Shown here: piece after piece, positions 45,170 to 56,867 of the stretch
Position numbering within the stretch: the first letter of the stretch is position 1
How the letters are laid out: each line of letters begins with the position of its first letter
NCBI GenBank assembly: GCA_008828725.1
Contig: MEHQ01002224.1
Coordinates: 1-64,000 of the forward strand
Direction: 5' to 3'
DNA length: 64,000 nucleotides
From: Saccharina japonica
Taxonomy: Eukaryota > Sar > Phaeophyceae > Laminariales > Laminariaceae
Translations under genes and position numbers: made by a program
The notes under the pieces: generated by a model
What the model was told of the DNA's origin: nothing
Databases searched by the model: none
What the model saw: only the letters and a program-made list of their open reading frames with translations

Positions 45170-46911
45170 TCATCGAAGACTGCCAAGATCTTTCTGGCGA
45201 ACGCCTTGCGTGATCGTTCTGCCCCGCCTACTCTTGCGCACGGGTTCTCCCACGTTATCGCCCGGTGTCTCGCTACCGTTGCTGCTACTCCCCGCCCGTC
45301 CCCTCTTGCTCCCCCCTTCCCCTCCTTCACCCCCTTCCCTTCGTCCCCCCGGCTGTTCGTCTTCGTTCTCATCCTTGCGGTCGTCCTTGTCGTCTTCCTC
45401 TTTCTCCTCCCCTCCCCCCCCGTCCCTCTTCTCTTCCGGCTCCTCTTCCTCCTCCTCTTCCTTCTCCCGCCCCCCCCCCGTCCCTCCCCTCTTCTGGCTC
45501 CTCTTCTGACTCCTCCTCATCTTCCCCCTCCTCCTCCTCCTCTTCCTCCTCCTCCTCCTCTGAGTCGTCTGACTCATCTGACCCCCCGTCGTGCTGTAAG
45601 ACCTTACGGCGTGCTGCGGGGGCTATGGAACCCTTACTCTTCTGCTGGGAGACCGTTCGGCGTGCTACGGGGGCTCTGGCAGCCTTGCCCTTTGGCATCC
45701 TTTTCGCCACCGCCTCCTTCTCTGTCTTGCTTACGTTAAAGCTGCTTTCGAATCTCGCAGTGTTGGGGTCCGCTTTGTTCAGAGCCAACGAAGTGGAATG
45801 CTGCCCTTCTACGTGATGGGACATGCAGTATTTCCACACCCACTCTGCAGGGCTGCAAAACTTGCACTTCAGGGGTACGTTAGTGCATGGGGTCGATGAC
45901 GTGAACTTTGACGCCGCTGATAGGCCTAAAGCAACGAGACTTCTTTGCGAGTCCAACTTGGGCGCGAGACGACAGTTGGAATGTATCCGAGGTGCAGCTT
46001 TCCCGATCCTTGGTACTTCAATCCACGTCTTGCACATCCTCCCAACCTCGTCGCCGCAAAAGCCGCACGTGTTGCACTGCCGTAAGCTCTGTGGGAGGGA
46101 CAGTATCATAACAAAAAACACAAGATAAAACATGGAATGTTCAGGTTTCCTTCAAGTACGTCCGGTAGTCCTCTGGGTGCAGTACGCAGTCAATTTTCCG
46201 CGGATACTTCAATACAAAATGCACTTGCTTACGAGCGTCTCACCTCATCCTCAAAGATGTGTCCGCCCATGTGCTGCAGCAGTTGTTTCGGGCGCACTTT
46301 GAACCAGCAGAGGAGACACTCCACTTTCCCGTCGACAGAAGCTGCCCCAACTTCCTCCGACTCGAGGGACCCGCTCGACGTGCAAGTGAGGGCACCATGC
46401 AGAGGAAGAGGATCGCCTTTGCCCCGTGGAGTTGGTCGCACATCAGGAATCGCCGTCCATCCTTGCACACGTTCCACGGTTTCGCGAAGTAAATTATGCG
46501 TTGTGATCAACTCGTCCATGGTGAACAAGTACGTCTTCTTGTCCATGTCCAAGGTCGGGTCCAGTTCCACGACAAGGGCAAGAGAGCAGCTGTACGTATG
46601 GGCTGTGTGCAGCTTTCATCTTCAACCGAACTGAGTCTTTCATCTTCTTACTGCTGCTTCGACAATGGCTGCGAGGCACACAATATGCTTCTATAGTCCT
46701 CATTTCTCTGCACTCACTCTCTGTGCTCATCCGAAGTCTCATGCTCAATGGCTCTGCCCTCGTCCATTCCTGAACCGTCGCGGAAGTTGTGCCCGCAGCA
46801 GCAAATGAACTCTGAGCCACCCGCTGGCTTTCCGCAGACGCGTTCTAGCCAAGCAACCTTATCGAAGGGAGCCTTGGATAGGGCTCCCTCCACCACGAAG
46901 ACAGTGCTCAT
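45170..46911 (-). CDS. Three-exon zinc-finger protein with acidic C-terminal region
   Basis: Proposed exons on the minus strand: 46911-46718, 46589-46244 and 46088-45170, separated by GT-AG introns of 128 and 155 bp. Donors are GTGAGTG and GTGAGAC, acceptors TACAG and CACAG, and the frame is kept across both. The ATG at 46911 starts MSTVFVVEGALSKAPF. Zinc-ligand candidates: C37/C39 with H57/H63; a near-classical C2H2 at C156, C159, H171, H175 (QHMGGH); a Cys cluster at 185, 188, 191, 199, 219; a second C2H2 at C255, C258, H271, H277 (C-X2-C-X12-H-X5-H). A basic linker follows (KRMPKGKAARAPVARR), then long Asp/Glu runs. A one-base shift in a homopolymer G run near 45470 or 45415 is needed to reach the better C-terminus, which ends RKSRRGRTITQGVRQ and resembles a nuclear or DNA-binding tail. 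The layout recalls multicopy, transposon-associated zinc-finger proteins I remember from fungi (KDZ-linked); that is unverified. Likely a nuclear DNA-binding protein. Confidence 0.75.
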
Positions 46912-47173
46912 CGTGATCACTCTCTCCCTCTCTCTCTGTCTCTTCTACGGTCGGCGCCTGTCCGCTCTTAGGGGGCTGCGTGGACTGTAGTACCCCCCTA
47001 GGCTGTGCCCCCCTTGGTATTATATAGGATTTAGTATAGGGATGTTTTATATAGGAGATTGTGTGGCGTTATGAGGGGGGGGATGGGTCCGTCGTACCCC
47101 CCCTCCCCCCTTGAGAGGTCCAAAATAAAGTTTTGGGTGTGTGGTGACGAAAACTTTTTTTTTGTGCGCCCTT
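46912..47173. promoter_or_regulatory. 5' flank of the zinc-finger gene and a family G-like tail
   Basis: 46921-46945 (plus strand) is a TCTCTCCC tract, i.e. a GA-rich run upstream of the minus-strand gene. At 47015-47170 TTTATATAGG, a G-rich run and a TACCCC block resemble the tail of family G. A TATA-like ATATAAAAC lies near 47045-47055 on the minus strand, too far away to assign as promoter. Confidence 0.3.
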
Positions 47174-48289
47174 GGAGTGTTTGCGTTTTTTTTTTAACTT
47201 TTACTTCTCTAAACATTCTGCCGAAGGAAGGATTTGAGGTAAATTTTTGAAAAAAAAAGGCAAACAAATATTTTAGAGAAGTATGTTTTTGATCAAAAGT
47301 TACGGTAACTTTTGTCTCTTAGTTAGATTGGCGTACACCCACCGAGCATTCTACCGATGCAGAACGCCCCAAATTATGGGAGATGTCTCCCATACGCCAC
47401 AACCTTGCTGCTTGCTCTACACAACACAACAACCAGTGGGAGCACAGAGGCTCGAGAGGTGTAGCTACAGTATGATACGGACAAGCGGTGCTGTATTTTT
47501 CTAACGGGGCGCCGGCGGACTGCTGGCGGCCCGCTACGGTACGCTCTCGCCGGCTTGGTGTCGTGGAGGATGCGCTGTTCAGAAGAAATACTCGTTACTC
47601 GCACGAGTCGTACTCGTATGGAGACGTACTCGTACCGCCTTGCTCGTAGAGCGCGACAGGATTGACAGATCGTCGCGTATCATTTCAATTTCACCACACT
47701 GCGGTAGCAGCAGTAGCAGCACTAGCAGCAGCGGCGGCGCGCCGCCACGGTCTATATATGTCGGGCGCCGGGCGGGCTTGGAGCGGAGCGTGCCGGCACG
47801 GTGTCGCGCGTAGGTCGTGGGCAGCAGCAGGAACAGCACACGACGACAAGAATAGTCGGGCGCAAAATCGGAAAAAGCAAAAACGGAAGCTGTTGGTTCT
47901 GCTGATCTGCTGCTGTTGCTGCTGCAGCTGCTGCTGCTGCTGCCGCTGCTGCCGCTGCTGCTGGGGTAGCCGCCCCGTAGCTGCAGCCACCGGTGCTGCT
48001 GCTTGCGGTCGTGGGATAGCAGCTACGGCACTGCGGTCATACCCCTGCCGCCGCCACCGTTGCTGGGCTGCCGTTCCTCTCGTATACGCTACTTTTTGTT
48101 TTCCTGTTTTGTTGTTTGTTTGGTTTGCAGTATTGCCTCACCCCACTTCCCTTATCATCTTCGGAGGCGTCGCCTGCAGGATTGTGTTTACTTTTATCGC
48201 AAACACACCGAAACCAGGAGGGGAAGGGAATTGACTTTTTTGAGCGGAAGGAAAGTATATATATTTTTTACTTCTATCGCAAACACTCT
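47174..48289. mobile_element. Family C TIR transposon, copy 1 (1.1 kb)
   Basis: Ends GGAGTGTTTGCG and CGCAAACACTCT. Flanks are CTT and ATT (a decayed 3-bp duplication). It is about 90% or more identical by eye to copies 2 and 3. The interior has a TATATATG box, a CTG-rich tract and runs open on both strands, but no transposase domain. Confidence 0.88.
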
Positions 48290-48366
48290 ATTTATTTCCC
48301 CATATCATTTATTATCTTCGCCTTTCCTTTCTCTATCCTTCCTAACACTGAGGGGTATCTAGCATG

Positions 48367-48442
48367 CTAGTAAATAGGACCAAGTATTTTGAATAAAAAT
48401 ATGTAAATGTAAAGCTTTGTGTGTAATTTAGGTCCTGTTTAC
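48367..48442. mobile_element. Tiny (about 75 bp) hairpin MITE with TA flanks
   Basis: GTAAATAGGACC and its inverse GGTCCTGTTTAC are separated by about 50 AT-rich bp, with TA on both sides. The uninterrupted family K repeat at 31480-31745 lacks it (and some adjoining bases), so it is an insertion. Confidence 0.7.
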
Positions 48443-48527
48443 TATGGTTGTAGTTGTAACTCAGACCTACAGTCACAGAGTAGGCTCTTCTTCCCCCTCC
48501 TCACTACGGTTCGTGCCTTTCATTTTT

Positions 48528-49274
48528 GGAGTGTTTGCGTTTTTTTTTTTCAACTTTTACTTCTCTAAAAATTCTGCCGAAGGGAGGATTTGAGGTAAAT
48601 TTTTGAATAAACGGCAAAAATTTGCTTTAGAGAAGTATGTTTTTGATCAAAAGTTATGGTACCTTTTGTCTTTTAGTTTGATTGTCCTACACGCACCGAG
48701 CATTCTACCGACAACGCAGAACGCCCCAAATTATGGCAGATGTCTCCCATACGCCCCAACCTTGCTGCTTGCTCTACACAACACAACAACCGGTGGGAGC
48801 ACAGAGGCTCGAGAGGTGTGCTACAGTATGATACGGACAAGCGGTGCTGTATTTTGCTAACGGGGCCCCGGCGGACTGCTGGTGGCCCGCTACGGTACGC
48901 TCTCGCCGGCTTGGTGTCGGGGAGGATGCGCTGTTCAGAAGAACTACTCGCACGAGTACGAGTTACTCGTACGAGTCGTACTCGTATGGAGACGTACTCG
49001 TACCGCCTTGCTTTTAGAGCGCAACAGGATGACAGATCGTCGCGTATCATTTCAATTTCACCACACTGCGGTAGCAGCAGTAGCAGCACTAGCAGCAGCG
49101 GCGGCGCGCCGCCACGGTCTATATATGTCGGGCGCCGGGCGGGCTTGGAGCGGAGCGTGCCGGCGCGGTGATGCGCGTAGGTCGTGGGCAGCAGCAGGAG
49201 CAGCACACGTCGACAAGAATAGTCGGACGCAAAATAAAAAATAAAGCAAAAACGGAAGCTGTTGCTTCTGCTGA

Positions 49275-49316
<42 letters not shown>

Positions 49317-49644
49317 GGTGTTGCTGGGGCTGCCGCCACGTAGCTGCAGCCACCGGTGCTGCTGCTTGCTGTCGTGGGATAGCAACTGCGGCACTGCAGT
49401 CATACCCCTGCCGCCGCCACCGTTGCTGGGCTGCCGTTTTTCTCGTACGCTACGTTTTGTTTTCGTTGTTTGTTTGGTTTGCCGCATTGCCTCACCCCAC
49501 TTCCCTTATCATTTTCAGAGGCGTCGCCTGCAGAATTTTGTTTACTTCTATCGCAAACACACCGAAACCAAGAGGGGAAGGGAATGTATTGTTTTGAGCG
49601 GAAGGAAAGTTTTTGTTTGTTTTTACTTCTATCGCAAACACTCT
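48528..49644. mobile_element. Family C TIR transposon, copy 2
   Basis: Same ends as copy 1. TTT flanks both sides (48525-48527 and 49645-49647). Removing the element and one TTT gives CATTTTTATCGCGAG; the empty family K copy at 31671-31685 reads CATTTTTACCGCGAG. The insertion is thus proven within the window. The CTG tract here is longer (49268-49312) than in the other copies. Confidence 0.95.
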
Positions 49645-51094
49645 TTTATCGCGAGAATACTTCAGCCCTTTCTTCTCTCGTCGACTCGCATCGAGTAGTA
49701 TGCGTTTACGAAGCTGCAAATGCAATATAAGTAGTAGTCTCTCTATAGGGCCGGTATGCGCCAGCCAACAAAACCGGGATAATATACCTCGTATAACCGG
49801 CACTACTCCGCCCACTATACGCTGTATCATGCTGATGAATCCCATCTGTGCCAAGGGAATTCACAGGCACTATACTGTAGGAATCCGGTACTACTCAACG
49901 AAACTATAAAGGGATCGCTATACTGTAATGTGATGTCGAGGCTCGGCGACAGACGAGGCGGCACCGTGTTGGCTGCCAGACTACCATAAAGAGCGTTGAG
50001 TTCGTACGGGCATGCGATCGCTTTTTAGCACTCGTTTTTTTCCTCAGAACGAGAAAGTTGCCGATATTGGAAAAGATGTTTCGGTAGAGACTTGCCCGGG
50101 AGACCCTTCCGAAAAATTAGCGTTCGACTTGCTTCAGTACCCTTCCTTGTGCCGTGGTGGAGAAAACGAGAGCTGAAACACGATTGCACCGCTGTCCGAG
50201 CTCAATCTTATTTACGGGTAGCCTACAGCAGTCTATAGCGGTATACGCCGAGGCGTGCTCTTCTTGCGGTGCGTATACACGTATTATACACTACTGTACT
50301 GCTGTTGCTGTATCATACATACGTACTTTTTCCCACTGCCAAGAACCAACAGCCACCCATTGCTTGTTGCAACTACGGCAGCACTGTGTTCTAGCTTCAC
50401 CTTTTGTATACAGCAAAGCGCGCATGCAGCCTGCAGCAAGTGCAGTAGTTATTGTTACAGACAGACAGGTATACACCCCCCCGCCTCCTGCCTGTCAATC
50501 CGGAGATCAGAGATGTACCAAACGGAAACAAACAGAACACCGATTCGATGCTATTGGTATCGCTACGTACGGTGCAGTAGTAGTAAAAAGTATGTCAACA
50601 CTCAGGAATCGACAGCGCTATCGCTGTGAAGAAGAGTATCTGAGGGCAGATGACCCGTGTTGCAAGCCCGCGAAACATTATCCGAAATTGTTTGGCGGTG
50701 CTTTCGTCCGAGTAAAGCTGTCAAATAATACTCTTCTACTGGCGAGGGAATCCGGGGATTTGGATATCATACACCTAACTACCACCCAACCCCCCCGCCC
50801 GCGGAGGGATGGAAAACATTTGTTTTGTTCACCGTTTTTTTTTGTGTGTGGACAGGTGTGGTCGGTGTGGTGTGTGTGTGGCATTACCGGAGAGGCAACT
50901 TATTTTACCCTCTCATCAAGTCAAATACATGAACACATCAAACCGCTCGTATAAATACGACATATTTTACATACCTGACATTGTACTGCTTTGCTGCTTG
51001 GCTATACACTGCATATGGTCAGTGTGATAAAATACTTGACACGTGCTCGTAGTTCAGCGTACTCTTACCGTTTTATGGCTTCGCCAGGCATTCC
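49645..51094. other. No confident gene
   Basis: The left 60 bp finishes the family K repeat. A 266-codon plus-strand frame (50154-50954) spans CTG- and GTAC-rich sequence and has neither domain nor compositional consistency; I regard it as chance. Confidence 0.45.
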
Positions 51095-51790
51095 ATGATG
51101 TTACATGTGAGTGTCGAAGACTGTTCGAGATGTTTCCAACAGTGCCGCACAGGACATGTATGCACATAAAAGTAGCCAGGAGGGGCGTGTCAATAACACC
51201 AGGCGCGGTCAGCGGTTGGTTTCCCTGATGGAATATCGTTCCAAGCGCTACTTGGGGTCTATCGATCTATCTTGTATGGAAGAAACCTCCAGTTTGGTCC
51301 ACCCAAGCTCGACGACCTACCACAACGCCGAATAAAGAAAAAAACATACTCGTCATTCCATGCCGTAATGCCCCCCCCCTCGCCCTCCCCCATGACCTTC
51401 GTTAGCCAGTGCTTGTCTAGCCAAGCTTGCCGATCTCATGCCTCTTCCGGGCTTTTCTGGTCCACCTTCGATCGAGCTCATACTCGTAGTTCCTTTGTCG
51501 TAGCGCTCACTACAGTACTGCTGCATGCAGTCGCCGTCAGTTCGCAGCTGTGGCTTATTGATCGCCGCCCAGTAGTGTTACAGTCTATGGGAAGCTCGGG
51601 GGAGGGGATGGGGTCTGTAGTTCTCTACCGTCCCCAATATTCAGTTTTAAATAGTGATTGTCCAGGCGTAGACGGAGGGGACGGTGTCAGCTACCCCCCC
51701 CCGTCGGGACGGTCGAAGTTGAACCATTCGACGTGAGATGTCGAAGAACACTTTTTCGACCGCCCTCGGTACTGGCGGCATTAAATAAAG
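51095..51790 (-). repeat. Family G repeat, copy 3
   Basis: Aligns with copy 2 from GTGAGTGTCGAAGACTGTTC and with copy 1 in the block whose minus strand reads DRQAWLDKHWLTKV (compare DPQAWMDKHCLKKV). Stops break the frame here. G-rich tail with GACGGTGTCAGCTACC. Confidence 0.6.
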
Positions 51791-52302
51791 ACTGGTGCTA
51801 TTCGATAGTGGTGAGCGCATACTTTGTCTGCAGTACCGCAGTACAGGAAAAAAAAGTACAGCAGTACAGCAGTGGTTCGACAAACAGAGACCGAGGTGGA
51901 TTGGTCAGCAATTGCCCTTTTATTCCAGCCTACTGCAGATACGTAGACTACTGCACAGAAGAGCATTGCACTACTTGTTCCAGTTATTCGTTGTGTGTAT
52001 CGTGCAATATCTACACCGGCAGGAAATATGCTTGCAGGTGCGCCTTTAGCTTTTTTTCGTGGTTCGATCTTGTGCGACCCTCTCGCATGGTGAGGTTTCC
52101 ATAGATTTCGCGAAAACCACGAACATAATCGTATGCACAGCGCCAGTAGCAGTAATACTGCTGTAGAATGTTTGTCCCACAAGCAGGGGTGGGCGGGGCT
52201 GGGTTGGCGACAACGAATACACAAGAAAACGACACTATCCTCCGAGCCGGGCTATGATAGGAGTAGTTTTGGGCTGAAATGTTTTCGAAACTACCCTATT
52301 AA

Positions 52303-52487
52303 AGGCTCCTTAACACAAAATCGCGTGAATGCCATTTTTCTTTTTCAATGTTGTTTTTTGTTTGCCTAGGTCAGGCACAGGGTATTGCTCATCGAGTACA
52401 AGAAGTGACTTACTATTAGTAGAGAGCTCCTGGAGGGAAAAACATCAGAAAATAAGTGGTGCACCTACCTTTGCATGTGTCCTGCTT
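52303..52487 (+). repeat. Diverged relative of the 247-bp MITE
   Basis: GGCTCCTTAACACAAAATCG and, at the other side, GTGGTGCACCTACCTTTGC with CATGTGTCC match the corresponding parts of 35596-35842. Ends are eroded. Confidence 0.5.
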
Positions 52488-52585
52488 TGAAAAAAGACAA
52501 TATGAAATAAAACAAACCAGGAAGTGGCCTGGCGGGATTTCTGGACATATTTCGAAAAGAGAAAGCTTGTTTTTATTAGGGGATT

Positions 52586-54067
52586 GGTCATTTGGGGGGT
52601 ATACCCCCTGGTTTTACGGCCATTTGGGGGTAGGGTCAAAATGCGCCCGCGGAACGCGCTCCCGCGGGCCCAAACAGGCCTCAAACGCTATTCCGAAGCC
52701 CTGGCGAGATGCCCGAAGCCCATGTTAAGCACGCACACAACTTTTTTTTTTTTTTTCAGGCACGTCCTTGGGCCTAACGGGACGGCGGCGCACGAGGGAG
52801 CAAACGAAGTCCCCCCTTTGACCACCTCTTGGGGGGGGATAACCCCACGTACCTACTAAACTTATCTACTCCCCCCGATTGACCAATTTTTTCACCCCGT
52901 TTGACCGAAACCATACCCCCTTTTGACCATCTGCGACAGCCCCAAAAACGACTACAGCAGTACGTATCCACGTCACCGCCCAACAGCCCGAATAGATGAC
53001 GGGACGGAACATCCAGAACTTGCGAGTAGTCGGGATCGTTTGCCTCCCAAGAAATAAATTTCGGCACAACTATACAAATCAAATCTTTATAGACGATATG
53101 AAGATATCGGCTCGTCTGAGAAAACATGACGGTGATGGGGGAATCAGAACACATACGAGTACGTTTATACTCGGCGTATGGGTCGTGAGTTGCTGGGTGC
53201 TTGGTGCTTGGTGCTTCGTTCCTGGGTGCTGTGGGTCATGGATGCGCGGTGTTGGGTTGCTGGACGGGAGGGGTCTTTGGGACACGAGCAACATAAGGGG
53301 TCTTTAGGACACGAGCAACATCAGGCGCAACGACGGTCGTTAGTCTTCTTGAGAAGTGCTTTCCTCCTGTCCCCAACGTGTCCATCCCCGACGGCAGGCT
53401 GGTGTGTTCGAGTACAGATCGCCAGGATCACACCCAGCAACCAAGCAACAAGCACCAGGCACCCAGCAACCCACGACCCATACGCCGAGTATATACGTAT
53501 GTGTTCTGATTCCCCCATCACCGTCATGTTTTCTCAGAAGAGCTGATATCTTCATATCGTCTATAAAGATTTGATTTGTATAGCTGTGCCGATATTTATT
53601 TCTTGGGAGGCAAACGATCCCGACTACTCGCAAGTTCTGGATGTTCCGTCCCGTGGTCTGGTCGGGCTGTTGGGCGGTGACGACGCGGATACGTACTGCT
53701 GTAGTCGTTTTTGAAGCTGTCACAGATGGTCAAAAGGGGGTATGGTTTCGGTCAAACGGGGTGAAAAAAGTGGTCAATCGGGGGGAGTAGATACATTTAG
53801 TAGGTACGTGGGGTTATCCCCCCCCAAGAGGTGGTCAAAGGGGGGACTTTGTTTGCTCCCTCGTGCGCCGCCGTCCCGTTAGGCCCAAAGACGTGCCTGA
53901 AAAAAAACAGAAGTTGTGTGCGTGCTGGGCATGGGCTTCGGGCATCTCGCCAGGGCTTCGGAATGGCGTTTGAGGCCTGTTTGGGCCCGCGGGAGCGCGT
54001 TCCGCGGGCGCATTTTGACCTTACCCCCAAATGGCCGTAAAACCAGGGGGTATACCCCCAAATGACC
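52586..54067. mobile_element. Long-inverted-repeat element (about 630-bp arms)
   Basis: A 1.48-kb palindromic unit: arm 52586-53220 is repeated inverted at 53440-54067, with roughly 95% identity by eye. The spacer of about 220 bp includes a short tandem GGACACGAGCAACAT. Ends are GGTCATTTGGGGG and CCCCCAAATGACC. No transposase. It resembles fold-back or long-TIR (Mutator-like) non-autonomous elements; no 9-bp duplication was found. The poly-T at 52742-52756 is the main difference between arms. Confidence 0.88.
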
Positions 54068-56867
54068 ATTTACCTCTTTATTAATACCTGGTAGTGGTTT
54101 TCAACTGGATTTTACGTATAGAGGTGAAGTCTATCCTAAACCCTAGCGATGAAGACATCCCAATTTTAAAAGCTGACCAGAACATGCGCAGTTGAGGCTA
54201 CGCGTACCGCAAGCGAATTTTAGTTCTAGTGAATGATACATGCTTTAAGTCACTTGCCCTACGTGCCTTTTTGGGCCTTAAGCGCCTCACTTGGAAAATA
54301 CACTTCCCTCAAAGATTATGTTAGGTTTGTCTTTGGCTAATTCATATATATATATATATATATATATCTTATGCGGTCCGATGCGTGGAACGAAAAAAAC
54401 GGTTCCCGAATGGAGGACACAATCGGGCTTTATTTTACAGGTGAAAAATAGCCTTTTCGATCCGAACTTTTTCGATCGAGCAAAATCCGGTCCACGCATC
54501 CCGTCGGAAAACGAGATTCGTCGATTGGATGTCTCGATCGAATTTGTTTTGAAGCCCACCGCATGTCTCTCCCCACCCCTCCGAACAAACGGTGACACCA
54601 CACAGCATCAGCCTAAACATCCCTTCGATTCTGGGTTGCCTGCTCCACTGCTACAGTTGCTCTTTGCGGCTGCTGCTGCTGCTGCTGCTGCTGTTCGCAC
54701 CACAGCACCTCCTAGACCCCACGAGCAGGGCACGAAGCAACGCTCAACTCCCGGATCAACCGCCCCAAGGAAGAGCCCAAACAAACTACAAACTCGATCC
54801 GATTCACAATAGGGAAAACATCCAGACACACGTCGTCGAATTTAGAGTGGATCGGAAACCGAGCTTTTCGATCAGCTCAATCCGACTGCATAATAACTAG
54901 CCTTTCCTTTTCTCGTCCTAGCTTACGTATGATATATATAGAGAAATAGGAAAAATAATAGGTACAGTACAAGGGCTCCGCATGGTGCCGGCGAACCCAT
55001 GCTTCGGGTAGAGCAGGGAAGGAGTTGGAATCGTTCCATCCGACATAAACGAAAACAAACAATGAAAGGAATGCCAAGAGTTTCATCTTAATTCATAAAT
55101 TATCAGGAGATAAAGGTTCACAACAAAGAAGGCAAGCATACGAGTAGTTGCAACACACGTCGCTGGCGTTGAATGCGTTGTCATTAATTGGAAGTCAGAG
55201 CATGAAAAACACAAAAAAAATAAGGAAAAAGTACAGCAACAGAGTGCAACAGTGCAAAGAACACGACAACACAAGAGGAATTGGCGCTAAAATGACCATT
55301 GAACGCGATGAATGATATTTTGAAAGTATACTTGGTACAAAGCTTCCGTGCTCGGGCTGCAGATGCTACAAATAGCCTCGCAATATACAGCAGCCCAACT
55401 GTACGCACAGCAGTAGTAGTATGCTATTATGAATAATACAGGTGTGCGCACACATTGTTCCCTTGCTCCTTTTCGAGCGTGGGGTGCTGCCTTGCCCAAA
55501 TAAAGCACGTGTGGGGGCGATTCAGCGTTTGAGACAAGCCCTCGCTGAGAAAGGGTTCTAACAAATTATTTAAGACGCATCTTAGCCGCAAGGGCTTACA
55601 GTAGTACGCCTCCCCCAGTATCATGCGGCAAATCAGTATGCGTTTACGAAATACAGGTCGTACCGTAGTTCAGTATACTCGTACTCGTACGATCTTCGTG
55701 TTGCGTTTGGCCTTCAGCGTGCTGTACCCCAATAAGGATATCGGCGCACGTAAAAACAAACGGCGGCCCAGCTCGCCGTTTTATAACAGACTAAGAAACA
55801 CGCCAGCTGTGAATTTTTAAATGTCCTCGCGATCGACAACGTACCGCAGTTATGTTGGGGTATCGTGTCGTCTGGACGATAGTATGGTCCGTCCGGGACA
55901 ATACTTCCAATTACGTTTTTGGTCATAACGTGTGAAAAAAAAGCATTGGAAATGCAGCACAGCGATGATCGTGACCGCGGCGTCGAGATACGTCGATAGC
56001 CGTGGAGTTTTTTTTTTGGGGAAAAATGCAACATTTTCGGCCGAAAATACCCCCAAAATATTTTGAAACGTCATTTTTTTTTTTTTTTCCTCCGGTATCG
56101 TTTCGTTTTTTTTTTCGGGTACCGCCCCATGCTCTCTCCGATCGATGTGGGTAATTCGGCACAGCAGTGAGTAAAGCCTTGAAGTCGTCTGAGTGTGTGG
56201 TGCATGGAGCTGTGTGGTAGATGATAACCAGTTATTATGCGGCAAAACAAAATGCGGTGTATCTCCAGAAATATCTATTCGTGTAAAACAAACATAATCT
56301 TTCCCTGACCGCGTCGACGAGACGAGTCGTTTGCCGTCATCTATTTCAAAATCGTACCGTGGGGTACACTATACCAAAGCGAAGAATATAAGCTCAACAT
56401 CCGGTTTTTCGCCTATAGCTCCGTCAATTTTTCAACAATTTAAAAATAATATAGCTTTCCCTGACCGGACGTACAAGGGCGGTCCGAATCTGTCGTCTTT
56501 TTATCTTGTGAAAACTGTGAAACCCATACCAAAGCGAACAGATAATACGTGTTTTTTCGGTATAAATCGGCAAATAAATATTTAAAAAAAATAATAATCG
56601 GTAGGAAGGATGGTCTTGAATACGGCTATTTGAAGGTGTAATCAGATTTCAGAACAACACCGTTCACCCTGAGGAAAGTGCACCTGAGTGATGGGGGAAA
56701 AAATTGGAAGATTCGGGGTAAACGGACTATATGTGTTCCAACGTGTCAAACAGCACAACAAAAACACGCTTTATATATATAGCTACTGTAGAGTGTACAA
56801 CTGGTGCGATATACTTTAGTTTGTCTTTAAGTTACTTTTGTCAAATACGACCTGGTAAATATTCATG
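54068..56867. other. No gene recognised; one AT microsatellite, one isolated hairpin end
   Basis: (AT)12 at 54344-54367; a GCT tract at 54668-54690 gives an Ala- or Leu-rich frame. TACAAGGGCTCCGCATGGTG at 54965-54984 is an isolated family A-type start. The rest is AT-rich with no convincing ORF. Confidence 0.5.

Noticed and set aside
45206..45816. Pro/Ser/Leu-rich plus-strand frames
   Set aside because: They are antisense to the acidic exon of the zinc-finger gene; CTC/CCT runs opposite GAG/GGA codons create them.
47920..47960. Poly-Gln/Leu/Ala frames in CTG tracts
   Set aside because: Open in several frames on both strands inside family C elements; a product of the trinucleotide repeat, not a gene.
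50154..50954. 266-codon plus-strand open frame
   Set aside because: No domain, irregular composition, and it crosses CTG- and GTAC-rich patches. In 64 kb read in six frames one chance frame of this size is plausible.
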